From Clostridiaceae bacterium (GTDB taxonomy: Bacteria > Bacillota > Clostridia > Lachnospirales > Lachnospiraceae): a stretch of DNA of 49,911 nucleotides. The translations under genes and the position numbers were made by a program. This document shows positions 1 to 7,857 of the stretch, one piece after another. Each line of letters opens with the position of its first letter. The first letter of the stretch is position 1. A model generated the notes under the pieces. The model had not been told where the DNA came from, did no database searches, and was given only the letters and a program-made list of their open reading frames with translations. The stretch spans positions 1 through 49,911 of the forward strand of contig CABIXM010000026.1 of NCBI GenBank assembly GCA_902362725.1. Direction: 5' to 3'.

Positions 1-22
1 GATTAATTTTAACACAAAAAGA

Positions 23-53
23 GGACCTTGGATTCATTATGAATCCTTGGTCC
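23..53 (-). terminator. Terminator after the CstA-type gene
   Basis: Inverted repeat GGACC..GGTCC with an inner GGATTCAT/ATGAATCC stem. It is followed by T-rich sequence on the minus strand and also by a T run on the plus strand, so it can work both ways. It lies about 55 bases past the stop of the minus-strand gene. Confidence 0.8.
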
Positions 54-107
54 TTCTTTTTTATAGGTTATGTTTTTTCACAGCCCCTTTTCGAATGTCA
101 GATAATA

Positions 108-1835
108 TTAGGCCGCTGCCTTCTTCGGGTTCTTCAATGTCTGAACGCCCTCGATTACCAGGACAATGGCCAGGGCAATCAGAAGGATACCAAAGATGGT
201 CTGCGCCCAGGGACCCCAGTCCGCGCCGCCTGCCGCAATCATGCCAATCTGGTTCTTTACCGTCAGGCACAGAGAGCAGATGGTTACGACAATCATGAAG
301 GCCATCGGGATCAGGAACATCTTATTGTTCTTGCCTACGTTGCCAAGCCAGGTAGCTACAGCCAGAAGACCGATGCCGGCCAGAAGCTGGTTCGCGGCTC
401 CGAACAGACCCCAGATCTTTGCGTAGCCTGTCATACCGAGCAGGATACCCAGAACTACGGTCAGGATGGTGGCGAAATAGGGATTTACCATAACCTTCTT
501 CCAGCCTTCCTTTACATCCTTTGCGGTCTCGCCCGGCTCAAGCCAGAACTCCTGGAACATGAAACGTGCCAGACGGGTAGCTGTATCCAGAGAGGTCAGA
601 CAGAACGCGGAATAGGTCAGCACCAGAAGGGAATTCAGGATGCTGTAGCTTCCCGGGATGACGTCGTCGATCATGTGGGCGATACCGCCACCGAAGATAG
701 CGGTTGCTCCGGTCAGAGCTGCATCCGGATGGGTTGCGTTCCACTTGTAAGCATAGCCGATGGCGCACAGAGTCAGGATTGCAAGCACGCACTCCAGAAG
801 CATTCCGCCGTAAGCGATGGGCTTTGCGTCTTTTTCTCTGTCCAGCTGCTTGGAGGTCGTTCCGGAGGATACCAGAGAATGGAAACCGGAAATCGCGCCG
901 CAGGCAACCGTAGTAAACAGAACCGGGAACATATACTGCACACCATTTCCGTTGTCTACAGCGAAGCTGGTCACTGCCGGGAAGGTGCTGTCGAAGGTCG
1001 GGTGCGCCACAACGACACCGAAGAACGCCACAATCAGCATTGCGTAAAGCAGGAAGGAGCTCAGGTAGTCACGGGGCTGCAGCAAGATCCATACCGGCGT
1101 TACAGATGCGATGGCGATATAGATACCTACAATCCACATCCATGTCTTTGTAGACAGGTAAATCGGATGGAAATTCATACCGACTACCATGATCAGAACG
1201 ATAGCCAGTACGCCGACTACGGAAGCGATGCCCATGGGCATATTCCGGCGGTATACACAGAAGCCAAATACAATCGCAATGACGATGAACAGCATGGAGA
1301 TCATGGCTACGGTAGCCGGAGTCTCGGACGCCGCCAGGTTCAGGGCGCCGCTCTCATCGTATACAGCGCCGAAGGTAGAAGCTACGATCGAAGCAAAGGC
1401 TGCCACCACCAGAATCAGGGTCAGGTAAGAGAAGATGATGAACAGCTGCTTTGCGCGCTTGCTCATATTGGAGGAGATAATCTCACCGATAGACTGTCCT
1501 TTGTTGCGGACAGAAGCAAACAGAGCGCCGAAGTCATGGACACCGCCGAAGAAAATACCGCCAACCAGAACCCAGAGGGTTACGGGCAGCCATCCGAACA
1601 TTGCCGCGCCGATGGGTCCGGTAATCGGGCCTGCGCCTGCGATGGAGGAAAAATGATGGCCCATCAGAACCGGAGCTTTTGCCGGAACGTAGTCTACGCC
1701 GTCCTCCATGGCATGAGCCGGTGTCTCAGTTTTGCTGTCACCTACGCCCCACTGCTTGCACAGCCATCCACCGTAGCAGATATAGCCTACAATCAGAATT
1801 GCAACGCAGATGAGAAGAAGTACCAGTGAATTCAT
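108..1835 (-). CDS. cstA: CstA family carbon starvation / peptide-pyruvate transporter
   Basis: A 575-aa polytopic inner-membrane protein with about 16 hydrophobic segments. The N-terminal half has the CstA signature region: a GMxFxP-like stretch, the ITGPIGAAMFGWLP segment and the GGVHDFGALFASVRNKGQSIGEI segment. CstA/BtsT relatives import peptides or pyruvate during carbon limitation. It is shorter than E. coli CstA (about 700 aa), as is common in Firmicutes. It follows the 174-aa gene at 1838-2362 with 2 bases between them, and its GGGAG ribosome site lies inside that gene, so the two are co-transcribed and probably translationally coupled. The family call is firm; the substrate is not known. 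Confidence 0.9.
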   Translation of the reverse strand: MNSLVLLLICVAILIVGYICYGGWLCKQWGVGDSKTETPAHAMEDGVDYVPAKAPVLMGHHFSSIAGAGPITGPIGAAMFGWLPVTLWVLVGGIFFGGVHDFGALFASVRNKGQSIGEIISSNMSKRAKQLFIIFSYLTLILVVAAFASIVASTFGAVYDESGALNLAASETPATVAMISMLFIVIAIVFGFCVYRRNMPMGIASVVGVLAIVLIMVVGMNFHPIYLSTKTWMWIVGIYIAIASVTPVWILLQPRDYLSSFLLYAMLIVAFFGVVVAHPTFDSTFPAVTSFAVDNGNGVQYMFPVLFTTVACGAISGFHSLVSSGTTSKQLDREKDAKPIAYGGMLLECVLAILTLCAIGYAYKWNATHPDAALTGATAIFGGGIAHMIDDVIPGSYSILNSLLVLTYSAFCLTSLDTATRLARFMFQEFWLEPGETAKDVKEGWKKVMVNPYFATILTVVLGILLGMTGYAKIWGLFGAANQLLAGIGLLAVATWLGNVGKNNKMFLIPMAFMIVVTICSLCLTVKNQIGMIAAGGADWGPWAQTIFGILLIALAIVLVIEGVQTLKNPKKAAA

Positions 1836-1837
1836 TG

Positions 1838-2362
1838 TTACATACTCCCTTTCTTTTTCTTTGTATATAAAATTTTTTTCAAAATTTTCGCTGTGTGGCG
1901 GCCGCCTCCATTGGCGTCAATCTGACCAGTGGCAACCTGGACTACCGCTGTATGGTGGTCCATCCAGCCGTGCAGTGAAAAATGAAAACTTTTGGAAATG
2001 CGGCATTTCTTCAATGCCTTCCGCGCATCCTCATCGCAGGTATCGCAAATGAATACGGGTGTGATATAGGAGGCCATGTGACCCGGACCCGGCTTAATGC
2101 GCTGCATCCCGTCCTCCTGGATGTAAGCTCTCCACTTCTCATAGAGCTCCAGGGTCAGGTGCGGGATATCCACCAGATAGAGAAATTCCTCATTGTCCGC
2201 GGACCAGAGCTCGGCCTTCCTGGACAGGACGTATTTCTCCGAATGTTCAAAAAAATCACAGCGTGCTGTGATTGGAGTCTCGTCATCAAGCATGTGGATA
2301 TCGTAATAGGTTCTATAGCTTTTCAGCAGTCGTTCGATGACCGCCTCTCTAGTGTCCTGCAT
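1838..2362 (-). CDS. Conserved hypothetical protein, 174 aa, cotranscribed with cstA
   Basis: I do not recognise the family. The protein is soluble, with no signal peptide or membrane helix, an acidic first half and a strongly basic tail (KKILYTKKKKGSM). A CDTCDE segment and several His residues (HFSLHGWMDHHT) could bind metal but form no classical motif. It is the first gene of a two-gene operon with the CstA-type transporter, which suggests a role linked to nutrient uptake. It starts with ATG behind a weak AAAGAG ribosome site. The promoter at 2424-2452 drives both genes. Confidence 0.7.
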   Translation of the reverse strand: MQDTREAVIERLLKSYRTYYDIHMLDDETPITARCDFFEHSEKYVLSRKAELWSADNEEFLYLVDIPHLTLELYEKWRAYIQEDGMQRIKPGPGHMASYITPVFICDTCDEDARKALKKCRISKSFHFSLHGWMDHHTAVVQVATGQIDANGGGRHTAKILKKILYTKKKKGSM

Positions 2363-2423
2363 TTTATATAGCTCTTTCTATGTAAATCTTAAAATTTGAT
2401 AAACTTTCTTAAAAACTTTTTAT

Positions 2424-2452
2424 AGTATAATACTTTATAAGTATAGTTGCAA
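2424..2452 (-). promoter_or_regulatory. Promoter for the 174-aa gene and cstA
   Basis: On the minus strand a TTGCAA -35 box (2447-2452) is spaced 17 bp from a TATACT -10 box (2424-2429). The -35 box is part of an inverted repeat, TTGCAATAC (2447-2455) and GTATTGCAA (2494-2502), which could be an operator. Confidence 0.6.
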
Positions 2453-2511
2453 TACCTTTCCTGCGAAAAATCTACGTTTTTTTACAAAAAGATGTATTGC
2501 AATGCCAAAAA

Positions 2512-2587
2512 GAGTGCGCATCTTTGCAAGCTCTGCTTGCTTTTATGGAATAGGGGATTCTGTAGAAATTTCCTATTACATAAAAAA
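2512..2587 (-). repeat. Family M element, copy 1 (partial: modules C and D)
   Basis: Carries the GAGTGCGCATC box, the short hairpin GCAAGC/GCTTGC (module C, 2526-2540) and a diverged copy of the 20-bp-arm hairpin (module D, arms 2541-2560 and 2566-2585). It lies directly behind the terminator of the DUF1858 gene. Modules A and B, present in longer copies, are missing here. Confidence 0.75.
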
Positions 2588-2614
2588 GGACACTGCAGCT
2601 TCGCTGCAATGCCC
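2588..2614 (-). terminator. Terminator of the DUF1858 gene
   Basis: A 12-bp stem with two G-T pairs (GGGCATTGCAGC on the minus strand) and a GAA loop, followed by six T. The T run is supplied by the edge of the adjoining family M element. Confidence 0.85.
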
Positions 2615-2651
2615 TTTATCATCCTTCGTCTGTAATGCCTGTCCGCCGGAC

Positions 2652-2864
2652 TTATGCCTGCTGGCTTGCTGCCAGGAACGCGTTCAGTCTTGCTACCAGT
2701 GTATCCGGATCAATGCCGTGAACCATAGCAGCCTCGCCCAGAGACTCCATCTGGTGTGCCGGACATCCTACGCAGTGCATACCCTCGCGCATCAGGATAC
2801 CTGCCATGTTCTCGTCTGTCTTCAGTACGTCAGCGATGAGCATATCTTTATTTACCTGTGCCAT
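2652..2864 (-). CDS. DUF1858 domain protein (redox-type CxxC)
   Basis: A 70-aa protein that is one DUF1858 domain: an N-terminal segment MAQVNKDMLIADVLKTDENMAG, then GMHCVGCPAHQMESLGEA, whose CxxC is typical of the hybrid-cluster-protein-associated redox disulfide group. The fold is related to the MoaD/ScpA-like small domains, and members are thought to handle persulfide or disulfide chemistry, though the exact role is not settled. It stands alone with a good promoter (2936-2964), an AAGGAGG ribosome site and its own terminator. It is divergent from the ferredoxin gene at 3138. Confidence 0.85.
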   Translation of the reverse strand: MAQVNKDMLIADVLKTDENMAGILMREGMHCVGCPAHQMESLGEAAMVHGIDPDTLVARLNAFLAASQQA

Positions 2865-2935
2865 TTGAATTTCCTCCTTATTATGTTCCGTATCGTTACC
2901 GCCGTTTAACGGTATTATTCACGTATAGCGTTACT

Positions 2936-2964
2936 ATTATAGTCTAATTCCGAGTGTTTTGCAA
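2936..2964 (-). promoter_or_regulatory. Promoter of the DUF1858 gene
   Basis: TTGCAA (2959-2964), 17 bp, TATAAT (2936-2941) on the minus strand, a strong sigma-A match. The leader contains a small CCGTT/AACGG palindrome at about 2911-2921. Confidence 0.7.
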
Positions 2965-3059
2965 GGATTTTTTTGTGTAATTTTCAATACAATGGCAAGT
3001 TTATAGATTTTTCACTTGTATATTCCGCACATTTATTATAAAATACAGCTGTACAAGGA

Positions 3060-3114
3060 TATCGCCCATGGCGATACTTACAACACATATCACCTGCGGA
3101 CGCTGTCGCGCAGG
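3060..3114 (+). promoter_or_regulatory. Ferredoxin mRNA leader with two hairpins
   Basis: Two hairpins precede the ferredoxin start. The first is TATCGCC/GGCGATA with a 3-base loop (3060-3076). The second is CCTGCG/CGCAGG (3093-3114), which ends just before the AAAGGAGG ribosome site. They may stabilise the message or gate the ribosome site. No known riboswitch motif is visible. Confidence 0.45.
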
Positions 3115-3137
3115 ATTATAAAAGGAGGATTTACATC

Positions 3138-3308
3138 ATGGCTTATGTAATTGGTGATGACTGTCAGGATTGTGGCGCATGTGCAGCAGTATGTCCGGCT
3201 GAGGCTATCAGTGAGGGAGACGGAAAGTACGTAATCGACGCAGACGCATGTCTGGATTGCGGTACCTGCGAGGCTGAGTGCCCGCACGGTGCTATCAGCG
3301 CAGAGTAA
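3138..3308 (+). CDS. 2[4Fe-4S] ferredoxin, 56 aa
   Basis: A small clostridial ferredoxin with two complete cluster motifs, CQDCGACAAVCP and CLDCGTCEAECP, each CxxCxxCxxxCP. It serves as a soluble low-potential electron carrier for pyruvate:ferredoxin oxidoreductase, hydrogenase or Rnf. The start is set by AAAGGAGG 7 bases upstream. The protein is acidic, as usual for this family. It is single-gene, with a strong hairpin terminator 18 bases after the stop. It is separated by a short region from the divergent DUF1858 redox gene. Confidence 0.95.
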   Translation: MAYVIGDDCQDCGACAAVCPAEAISEGDGKYVIDADACLDCGTCEAECPHGAISAE

Positions 3309-3325
3309 TCTGACGAAGTAAAACG

Positions 3326-3357
3326 AAAGGGACAGACCTACACGGCCTGTCCCTTTT
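3326..3357. terminator. Bidirectional terminator between ferredoxin and merR
   Basis: AAAGGGACAG..CTGTCCCTTT with an ACC/GGC extension, followed by T on the plus strand. It overlaps the last six codons and stop of the convergent merR gene (stop at 3338-3340), so the C-terminal KKGQAV of that protein is encoded by the stem. Confidence 0.9.
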
Positions 3358-3931
3358 TCTGTCCGAAAAAATTCCATTTTCGCTTTTCTTCTTTGGCAAT
3401 GGCTGCTTTTTCCCTACGGCTCTTCTGAGAGTTGCGGATAGTCTCGTCCAGACGGCGGAAACGCTCGTCCTCCCGTTCCTCCTTCATGCGGAGCAGATAG
3501 TCCATCTCCTTGATGACCTGGCCGCTGACCTGGGTGCTGATTTCACAGCCCATCTTTTCCGTGTGATCCTCCAGAGCCTCCGCTATCAGGCGGCTCATGA
3601 TACACTGGAACTGCTGCATCTTCTCCTTCCGGGCGGTCTCAGCATCGGTGGATACCGGGATGCCGCCGGCTCTGGCCAACAGCCCCTCCAGCTTTACATC
3701 GCCCTTTTCCAGTTCCGGGAGCAGCTGCTTAATCGCTTTTAACTGCACGCCTCCGTCCTTCAGTGCTTTAATATGCCGGAATAACCGGATATTTTCCTCG
3801 GTATAGTAACGGTGGCCCATCTCGTTGCGCCCGATGGGAAGCTCCAGTTCCTCTTCCCAATACCTCAGCACATGCGCTTCCACGTCCACCAGCCTGGAAG
3901 CGTCGGAAATCATATAGCGTGTCTCGCTCAT
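3338..3931 (-). CDS. MerR family transcriptional regulator
   Basis: A 197-aa protein. The N-terminal MerR winged helix is clear (MISDASRLVDVEAHVLRYWEEELELPIGRNEMGHRYYTEENIRLFRHIKALKDGGVQLKAIKQLL split over about residues 7-72), including the RYWE and GHRYYT signatures. The rest is a charged, coiled-coil-like region ending in a basic tail, without a Cys metal site, so it is not a classical metal sensor. It starts at ATG with GGGAGGAA 5 bases away. It may control itself: a TATGGAAA/TTTCCATA repeat lies just past its transcription start. Confidence 0.9.
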   Translation of the reverse strand: MSETRYMISDASRLVDVEAHVLRYWEEELELPIGRNEMGHRYYTEENIRLFRHIKALKDGGVQLKAIKQLLPELEKGDVKLEGLLARAGGIPVSTDAETARKEKMQQFQCIMSRLIAEALEDHTEKMGCEISTQVSGQVIKEMDYLLRMKEEREDERFRRLDETIRNSQKSRREKAAIAKEEKRKWNFFGQKKGQAV

Positions 3932-3968
3932 GTCTCTTCCTCCCCTGTCTCTCTGCCGGTTTTCGCTT

Positions 3969-4027
3969 TATGGAAATGTAATATTTTTCCATATCCTACA
4001 TTATATCAGGTTTAGAAGAATTTTCAA
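3969..4027 (-). promoter_or_regulatory. merR promoter with downstream operator-like repeat
   Basis: On the minus strand TTGAAA (4022-4027), 16 bp, TATAAT (4000-4005). Directly behind the expected start point lies a perfect 8-bp inverted repeat TATGGAAA/TTTCCATA (3969-3976, 3986-3993) with a 9-base gap. That is a reasonable operator for autoregulation, or a 5' hairpin. Confidence 0.5.
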
Positions 4028-4044
4028 CCAAAATTTGGAAATTT

Positions 4045-5589
4045 TTATTCATTCACGATATTTTTATCGGTATCCATCGTGTAGAGCGCTTCCTCTCTCA
4101 ACTCTTCTCTCAGGGCCTCCTCCTGTACTTTCTGAATATCCGGGAACATGGACAGCATAGGTTCTATTTCCTTGCCATGCAGATTTCGCGCCACGTAATT
4201 CTTCGTACAGCGCATAACGATGGGCGACAGTGTCACGACGCCTATCAGGTTCGGAAGCATCATCAGGCCGTTAAAAGTATCTGAGATATCCCAGGCCAGC
4301 TGGGCTTTCATCACAGAACCAGCCAGCACGATGACCGCGAAAACCATCCGGTAGATCTTCGTTGCGCCGGTGCCGAACAGGTACTCACAGGCTGTCGCTC
4401 CATAATGGCTCCACCCCAGTACCGTAGAATACGCGAAAAGCAGAATCGCAACCGCCACAAAGGCTGCGCCCAGAAAACCAAAATGGTTACCGAAGGCGTA
4501 GCTCACCAGAGAGCTGGATTCAATGGCCGCTGCCTCACCGGTCAGCTGCCCCGTCGTCAGATCCACAGCGCCGGAGCTTAAGATGGTGAGCGCTGTCAGC
4601 GTGCAGACGATGATGGTATCCGCAAACACCTCGAAGATGCCCCACATACCCTGACGCACCGGCTCCTTTACATTGGAGCTGGAATGTACCATAACCGAAG
4701 AACCAAGACCCGCTTCGTTGGAAAATACGCCTCGCTTCATACCCATTTTCATAGCAAGGGCGATACCGGAGCCTACGATGCCGCCGCCCACGGATTTCAT
4801 GGCAAACGCACCCTTAAAAATAGATACTAATACAGCCGGAATCGTAGCAATATTCATACCGATGATAACCAGCGTACCCAGCAGATACAGCACCACCATG
4901 AAGGGAACAATTTTCTCCGTAATCGCCGCGATCCGTTTCAGACCGCCCAGCACCACCAGCGCCACTGCCGCGAACAGGAAGATACCCGTCGCCAGCTTCG
5001 GAATGCCAAAGGCAGTATACACATTGCTGACCATGGAGTTCACCTGGCTCATATTGCCGATACCGAAGGAGGCCAGCAGGCAAAAGCAGGAAAACAGAAC
5101 CGCCAGAGCCGCGCCCAAAGTTTTACATCCTTTCTTAGATCCCAGACCGTCCCGCAGATAATACATGGCGCCGCCAGCCCACTCGCCTTTACTGTTTTTG
5201 CGGCGGTACAGGATACCCAGCACATTTTCGGAATAGTTGGTCATCATGCCAAAGAAGGCGATGAGCCACATCCAGAATACCGCGCCTGGTCCGCCTACTG
5301 CAATGGCTCCCGCCACGCCGACAATATTGCCGGTGCCGACCGTGGCCGCCAGCGCCGTACACAGAGACTGGAACTGGGAAATGCTCCGGTCTTCTGTATG
5401 CTTCGTAATACTCCGATCACTGAAAATAGAACCGATGGTATTCTTCAGCCAGTGGCCCAGATGGGAAAGCTGGAAAAATTCAGTCATACTGGTCATCAGT
5501 ACTCCCGTAAAGCCAAGCAGAATCAGTGCGGGCCAACCCCATACCACGTTGTTGACCGCACTATTTACATTTGTAATCATCTCAATCAT
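4045..5589 (-). CDS. Sodium:alanine symporter (AGCS family)
   Basis: A 514-aa membrane protein with about 11 hydrophobic segments that imports alanine or glycine with sodium. Family marks are the GTGNIVGVAGAIAVGGPGAVFWMW segment (about residue 90), the NYSENVLGILYRRKNSKGEWAGGAMYYL segment, and FSNEAGLGSS in the middle. Length is usual for AGCS. It has a charged cytoplasmic tail of about 60 residues. It is a single gene between merR and dnaB, with no obvious glycine riboswitch in its leader. Confidence 0.93.
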   Translation of the reverse strand: MIEMITNVNSAVNNVVWGWPALILLGFTGVLMTSMTEFFQLSHLGHWLKNTIGSIFSDRSITKHTEDRSISQFQSLCTALAATVGTGNIVGVAGAIAVGGPGAVFWMWLIAFFGMMTNYSENVLGILYRRKNSKGEWAGGAMYYLRDGLGSKKGCKTLGAALAVLFSCFCLLASFGIGNMSQVNSMVSNVYTAFGIPKLATGIFLFAAVALVVLGGLKRIAAITEKIVPFMVVLYLLGTLVIIGMNIATIPAVLVSIFKGAFAMKSVGGGIVGSGIALAMKMGMKRGVFSNEAGLGSSVMVHSSSNVKEPVRQGMWGIFEVFADTIIVCTLTALTILSSGAVDLTTGQLTGEAAAIESSSLVSYAFGNHFGFLGAAFVAVAILLFAYSTVLGWSHYGATACEYLFGTGATKIYRMVFAVIVLAGSVMKAQLAWDISDTFNGLMMLPNLIGVVTLSPIVMRCTKNYVARNLHGKEIEPMLSMFPDIQKVQEEALREELREEALYTMDTDKNIVNE

Positions 5590-6053
5590 AACCTCGTCCT
5601 CCTCACGCGCGCCGATTTTCCGAAAACCTATGTATACTTCGAAACGTCTTTTTATGTAACAAAAGTTTCCCCGGCAATTATCCTCTTACCTGCAGGAACT
5701 GCCACCGGCCGCTTCTTACAGATACGTTGTAACATAAAAACGGAGACAGCCTGTATCTGGCTGTCTCCGTCGACATTTCACTGTTTTATTCCTGCGCGAT
5801 TTTCTATATCTTACCATAGGCAACACGAGGCTTTCAAGCATTTTTTTCTGTCTTCGTAGTATTTTAGTTGTATGTTCCAAAAATATTTTTCTTGTAAATA
5901 ATATTTCCGAAATATTTTTGTTTTTCTTTTGATATGCATTCGTTCTATACGGAATTGCAGTCTGTTTTTCCTATATTTTAGCTCTGAGCAAAACTCCTGC
6001 GCCAGCATACAGCTTCCATTCCGTGAGAACACAAAAGCACGAAAGCCATATCC
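5590..6053. other. Intergenic region between the symporter and dnaB
   Basis: This 464-base gap holds the symporter leader (5590-5735), a terminator (5741-5769) and an AT-rich stretch (5800-6050) with two AAATATTTTT-like direct repeats near 5880 and 5915. No convincing gene or RNA was seen. A weak GATAAT -10 lies near 5680 on the minus strand. Confidence 0.5.
5741..5769 (-). terminator. Terminator of the gdpP-rplI-dnaB operon
   Basis: An 11-bp perfect stem CGGAGACAGCC/GGCTGTCTCCG, followed by TTTTT on the minus strand. It lies about 285 bases after dnaB. Confidence 0.8.
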
Positions 6054-7397
6054 CTACATGGGCGGACCCGGCTTGAAATTTTTAAAGGTGGTGTATTCCG
6101 GCATCCACAGCAGGTTGATGGTACCGATGGGGCCGTTTCTCTGCTTGGCTACGATAACCTCGGCCAGGTTCTTCATTTCCGTATCCTTATTATAATAAGA
6201 ATCACGGTACAGGAACATGACCATATCCGCATCCTGCTCGATGGCTCCCGACTCACGCAGGTCGGAAAGCATGGGCCGGTGATCCGGACGCTGCTCTACG
6301 GCACGGCTCAGCTGGGACAGTGCCACCACCGGCACATTCAGCTCACGGGCCAGACTCTTAAGCCCTCTCGAAATATCGGAGATCTCCTGCTGTCTGGAAT
6401 CGGAGGAACGTCCTCCACCGGACATGAGCTGCAGGTAGTCGATCATGATGATGCCCAGCTTGTTCTCCAGCTTGTATTTACGGCACTTGCTGCGAAGCTC
6501 CGCCAGGGTGATACCCGGCGTATCGTCGATAATCAGGTTCGAACGGGCTACGCCCTCGGCGCCCTCCACCAGGCGCTCCCAGTCTGTATCCGACAGGTTG
6601 CCGTTCCGGAGCTTCTGGGCGTCCACGCCAGACTCCATGGACAGGAGTCGGTTCACCAGCTGCTCCTTGGACATCTCCAGGCTGAAAATGGCAACGGTCT
6701 CGCCGCTTCGGAAGGCCATATACTGGGCGATATTCAGAACAAACGCGGTCTTTCCCATAGACGGACGGGCCGCGATCAGAATCAGGTCCGAGGGCTGGAA
6801 GCCGGATGTCTGGTAGTCCAGATCCTTAAATCCGGTGGCAATACCTGTGACGTTTCCTTTGGTGCGGGACGCAATCTCGATTTTCTCAATGGCGTTCAGT
6901 ACCACCTGCTTGATCGGAACGAAATCTCCCGCGTTCCGGCGCTGTACCAGATCAAAAACCTTCTTTTCCGTCTGATCCAGCACATTTTCCAAAGGCTCGG
7001 TACCTGCATAGCACAGGTTGTTGATCTCGTCGTTCAGGCGGATCAGCTTCCGCAGAGTGGATTTCTCTGCCACGATATTAGCGTAATATTTCACATTGGC
7101 GGAGGTGGGAACCCGTTCCAGAATATCCCGGACGAATTCCATGCTGCTGACCTCCTCCGGCACATCACGGGCCCGCAGCTCGTTCTGCAGCGTCACCAGA
7201 TCCACCGGCTCGTCCCGGCTAAACAGATCCACACAGGCGTCAAAGACCACGCCGTACTGCCGCTGGTAGAAATCCTCGCCCTTCAGAATCTCCGACGCCA
7301 CCAGTACTGCCTCCCGGTCCATCAGCATGGAACCGATGACCGACTGCTCTGCCTCGATACTGTGGGGCATCACTCGTTTGATGATTGCTTCTTCCAT
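6054..7397 (-). CDS. dnaB: Replicative DNA helicase DnaB
   Basis: A 447-aa hexameric 5'-3' helicase of the replication fork. The N-terminal DnaB domain (IEAEQSVIGSMLMDREAV) is followed by the RecA-like motor with Walker A ARPSMGKTAF, Walker B IIMIDYLQLM, the VVALSQLSRAVEQRPDHRPMLSDLRESGAIEQDADM block with its arginine finger, and the C-terminal linker. Length is typical and no intein is present. It is the last gene of gdpP-rplI-dnaB, 12 bases after rplI, an order conserved across many Firmicutes. Confidence 0.98.
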   Translation of the reverse strand: MEEAIIKRVMPHSIEAEQSVIGSMLMDREAVLVASEILKGEDFYQRQYGVVFDACVDLFSRDEPVDLVTLQNELRARDVPEEVSSMEFVRDILERVPTSANVKYYANIVAEKSTLRKLIRLNDEINNLCYAGTEPLENVLDQTEKKVFDLVQRRNAGDFVPIKQVVLNAIEKIEIASRTKGNVTGIATGFKDLDYQTSGFQPSDLILIAARPSMGKTAFVLNIAQYMAFRSGETVAIFSLEMSKEQLVNRLLSMESGVDAQKLRNGNLSDTDWERLVEGAEGVARSNLIIDDTPGITLAELRSKCRKYKLENKLGIIMIDYLQLMSGGGRSSDSRQQEISDISRGLKSLARELNVPVVALSQLSRAVEQRPDHRPMLSDLRESGAIEQDADMVMFLYRDSYYNKDTEMKNLAEVIVAKQRNGPIGTINLLWMPEYTTFKNFKPGPPM

Positions 7398-7409
7398 GTT
7401 TTAGCTCTC

Positions 7410-7856
7410 TTACGCTTCTCTTACGTTGACTTTCAGTTCAGAGGTTACCTTCGGATGCAGCTTAATCGGAACCAGGGTGGTTCCCAGTGTCTTGATGGGA
7501 CTTGGCAGAACCATTTTCTTCTTATCCAGCTCGATTCCCAGCTGCGCCTTGGCTGCCTCTGCGATTTCCTTGGAGGATACGGAACCGAAAATCTTGCCTC
7601 CCTCGCCAGTTTTGATGGATACGTTGACCTCCATCTCCTTCAGGCGCTCGCCGAAGGCCTTGGCCTCCTCGTAAATCTCTTTGGCTACCTTTTCGTCATT
7701 TGCTTTTTTTAGCTTCAGATCGTTCAGATTCTTCGGAGTTGCTTCCAGCCCCAGCTTCTTTGCCAGGATAAAGTTTCTTGCGTAACCATCGTTTACCTCT
7801 ACTAACTGTCCCTTCTTTCCCAAAGACTTTACATCTTCAATCAAAATTACTTTCAT
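7410..7856 (-). CDS. rplI: 50S ribosomal protein L9
   Basis: A 148-aa two-domain L9. The N-terminal [36 protein letters not shown] motif binds 23S rRNA, followed by a long linker helix and the C-terminal domain. The start at MKVILIEDV is preferred over an upstream ATG because GAAGGAGA sits 8 bases before it and all L9 proteins begin this way. The gene starts one base after the gdpP stop, so the two are coupled. Confidence 0.97.
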   Translation of the reverse strand: MKVILIEDVKSLGKKGQLVEVNDGYARNFILAKKLGLEATPKNLNDLKLKKANDEKVAKEIYEEAKAFGERLKEMEVNVSIKTGEGGKIFGSVSSKEIAEAAKAQLGIELDKKKMVLPSPIKTLGTTLVPIKLHPKVTSELKVNVREA

Positions 7857-7857
7857 T

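Noticed and set aside
39..1829. Long plus-strand open frame opposite the CstA-type gene
   Set aside because: It is the mirror of a well-supported gene, lacks a ribosome site and known motifs, and has a Gln/His/Arg-rich shadow composition. The same holds for other long frames opposite dnaB, araA, the pyrophosphatase and the ABC ATPase.
5590..5735. Glycine riboswitch before the alanine symporter
   Set aside because: The conserved glycine aptamer boxes could not be found in the leader.
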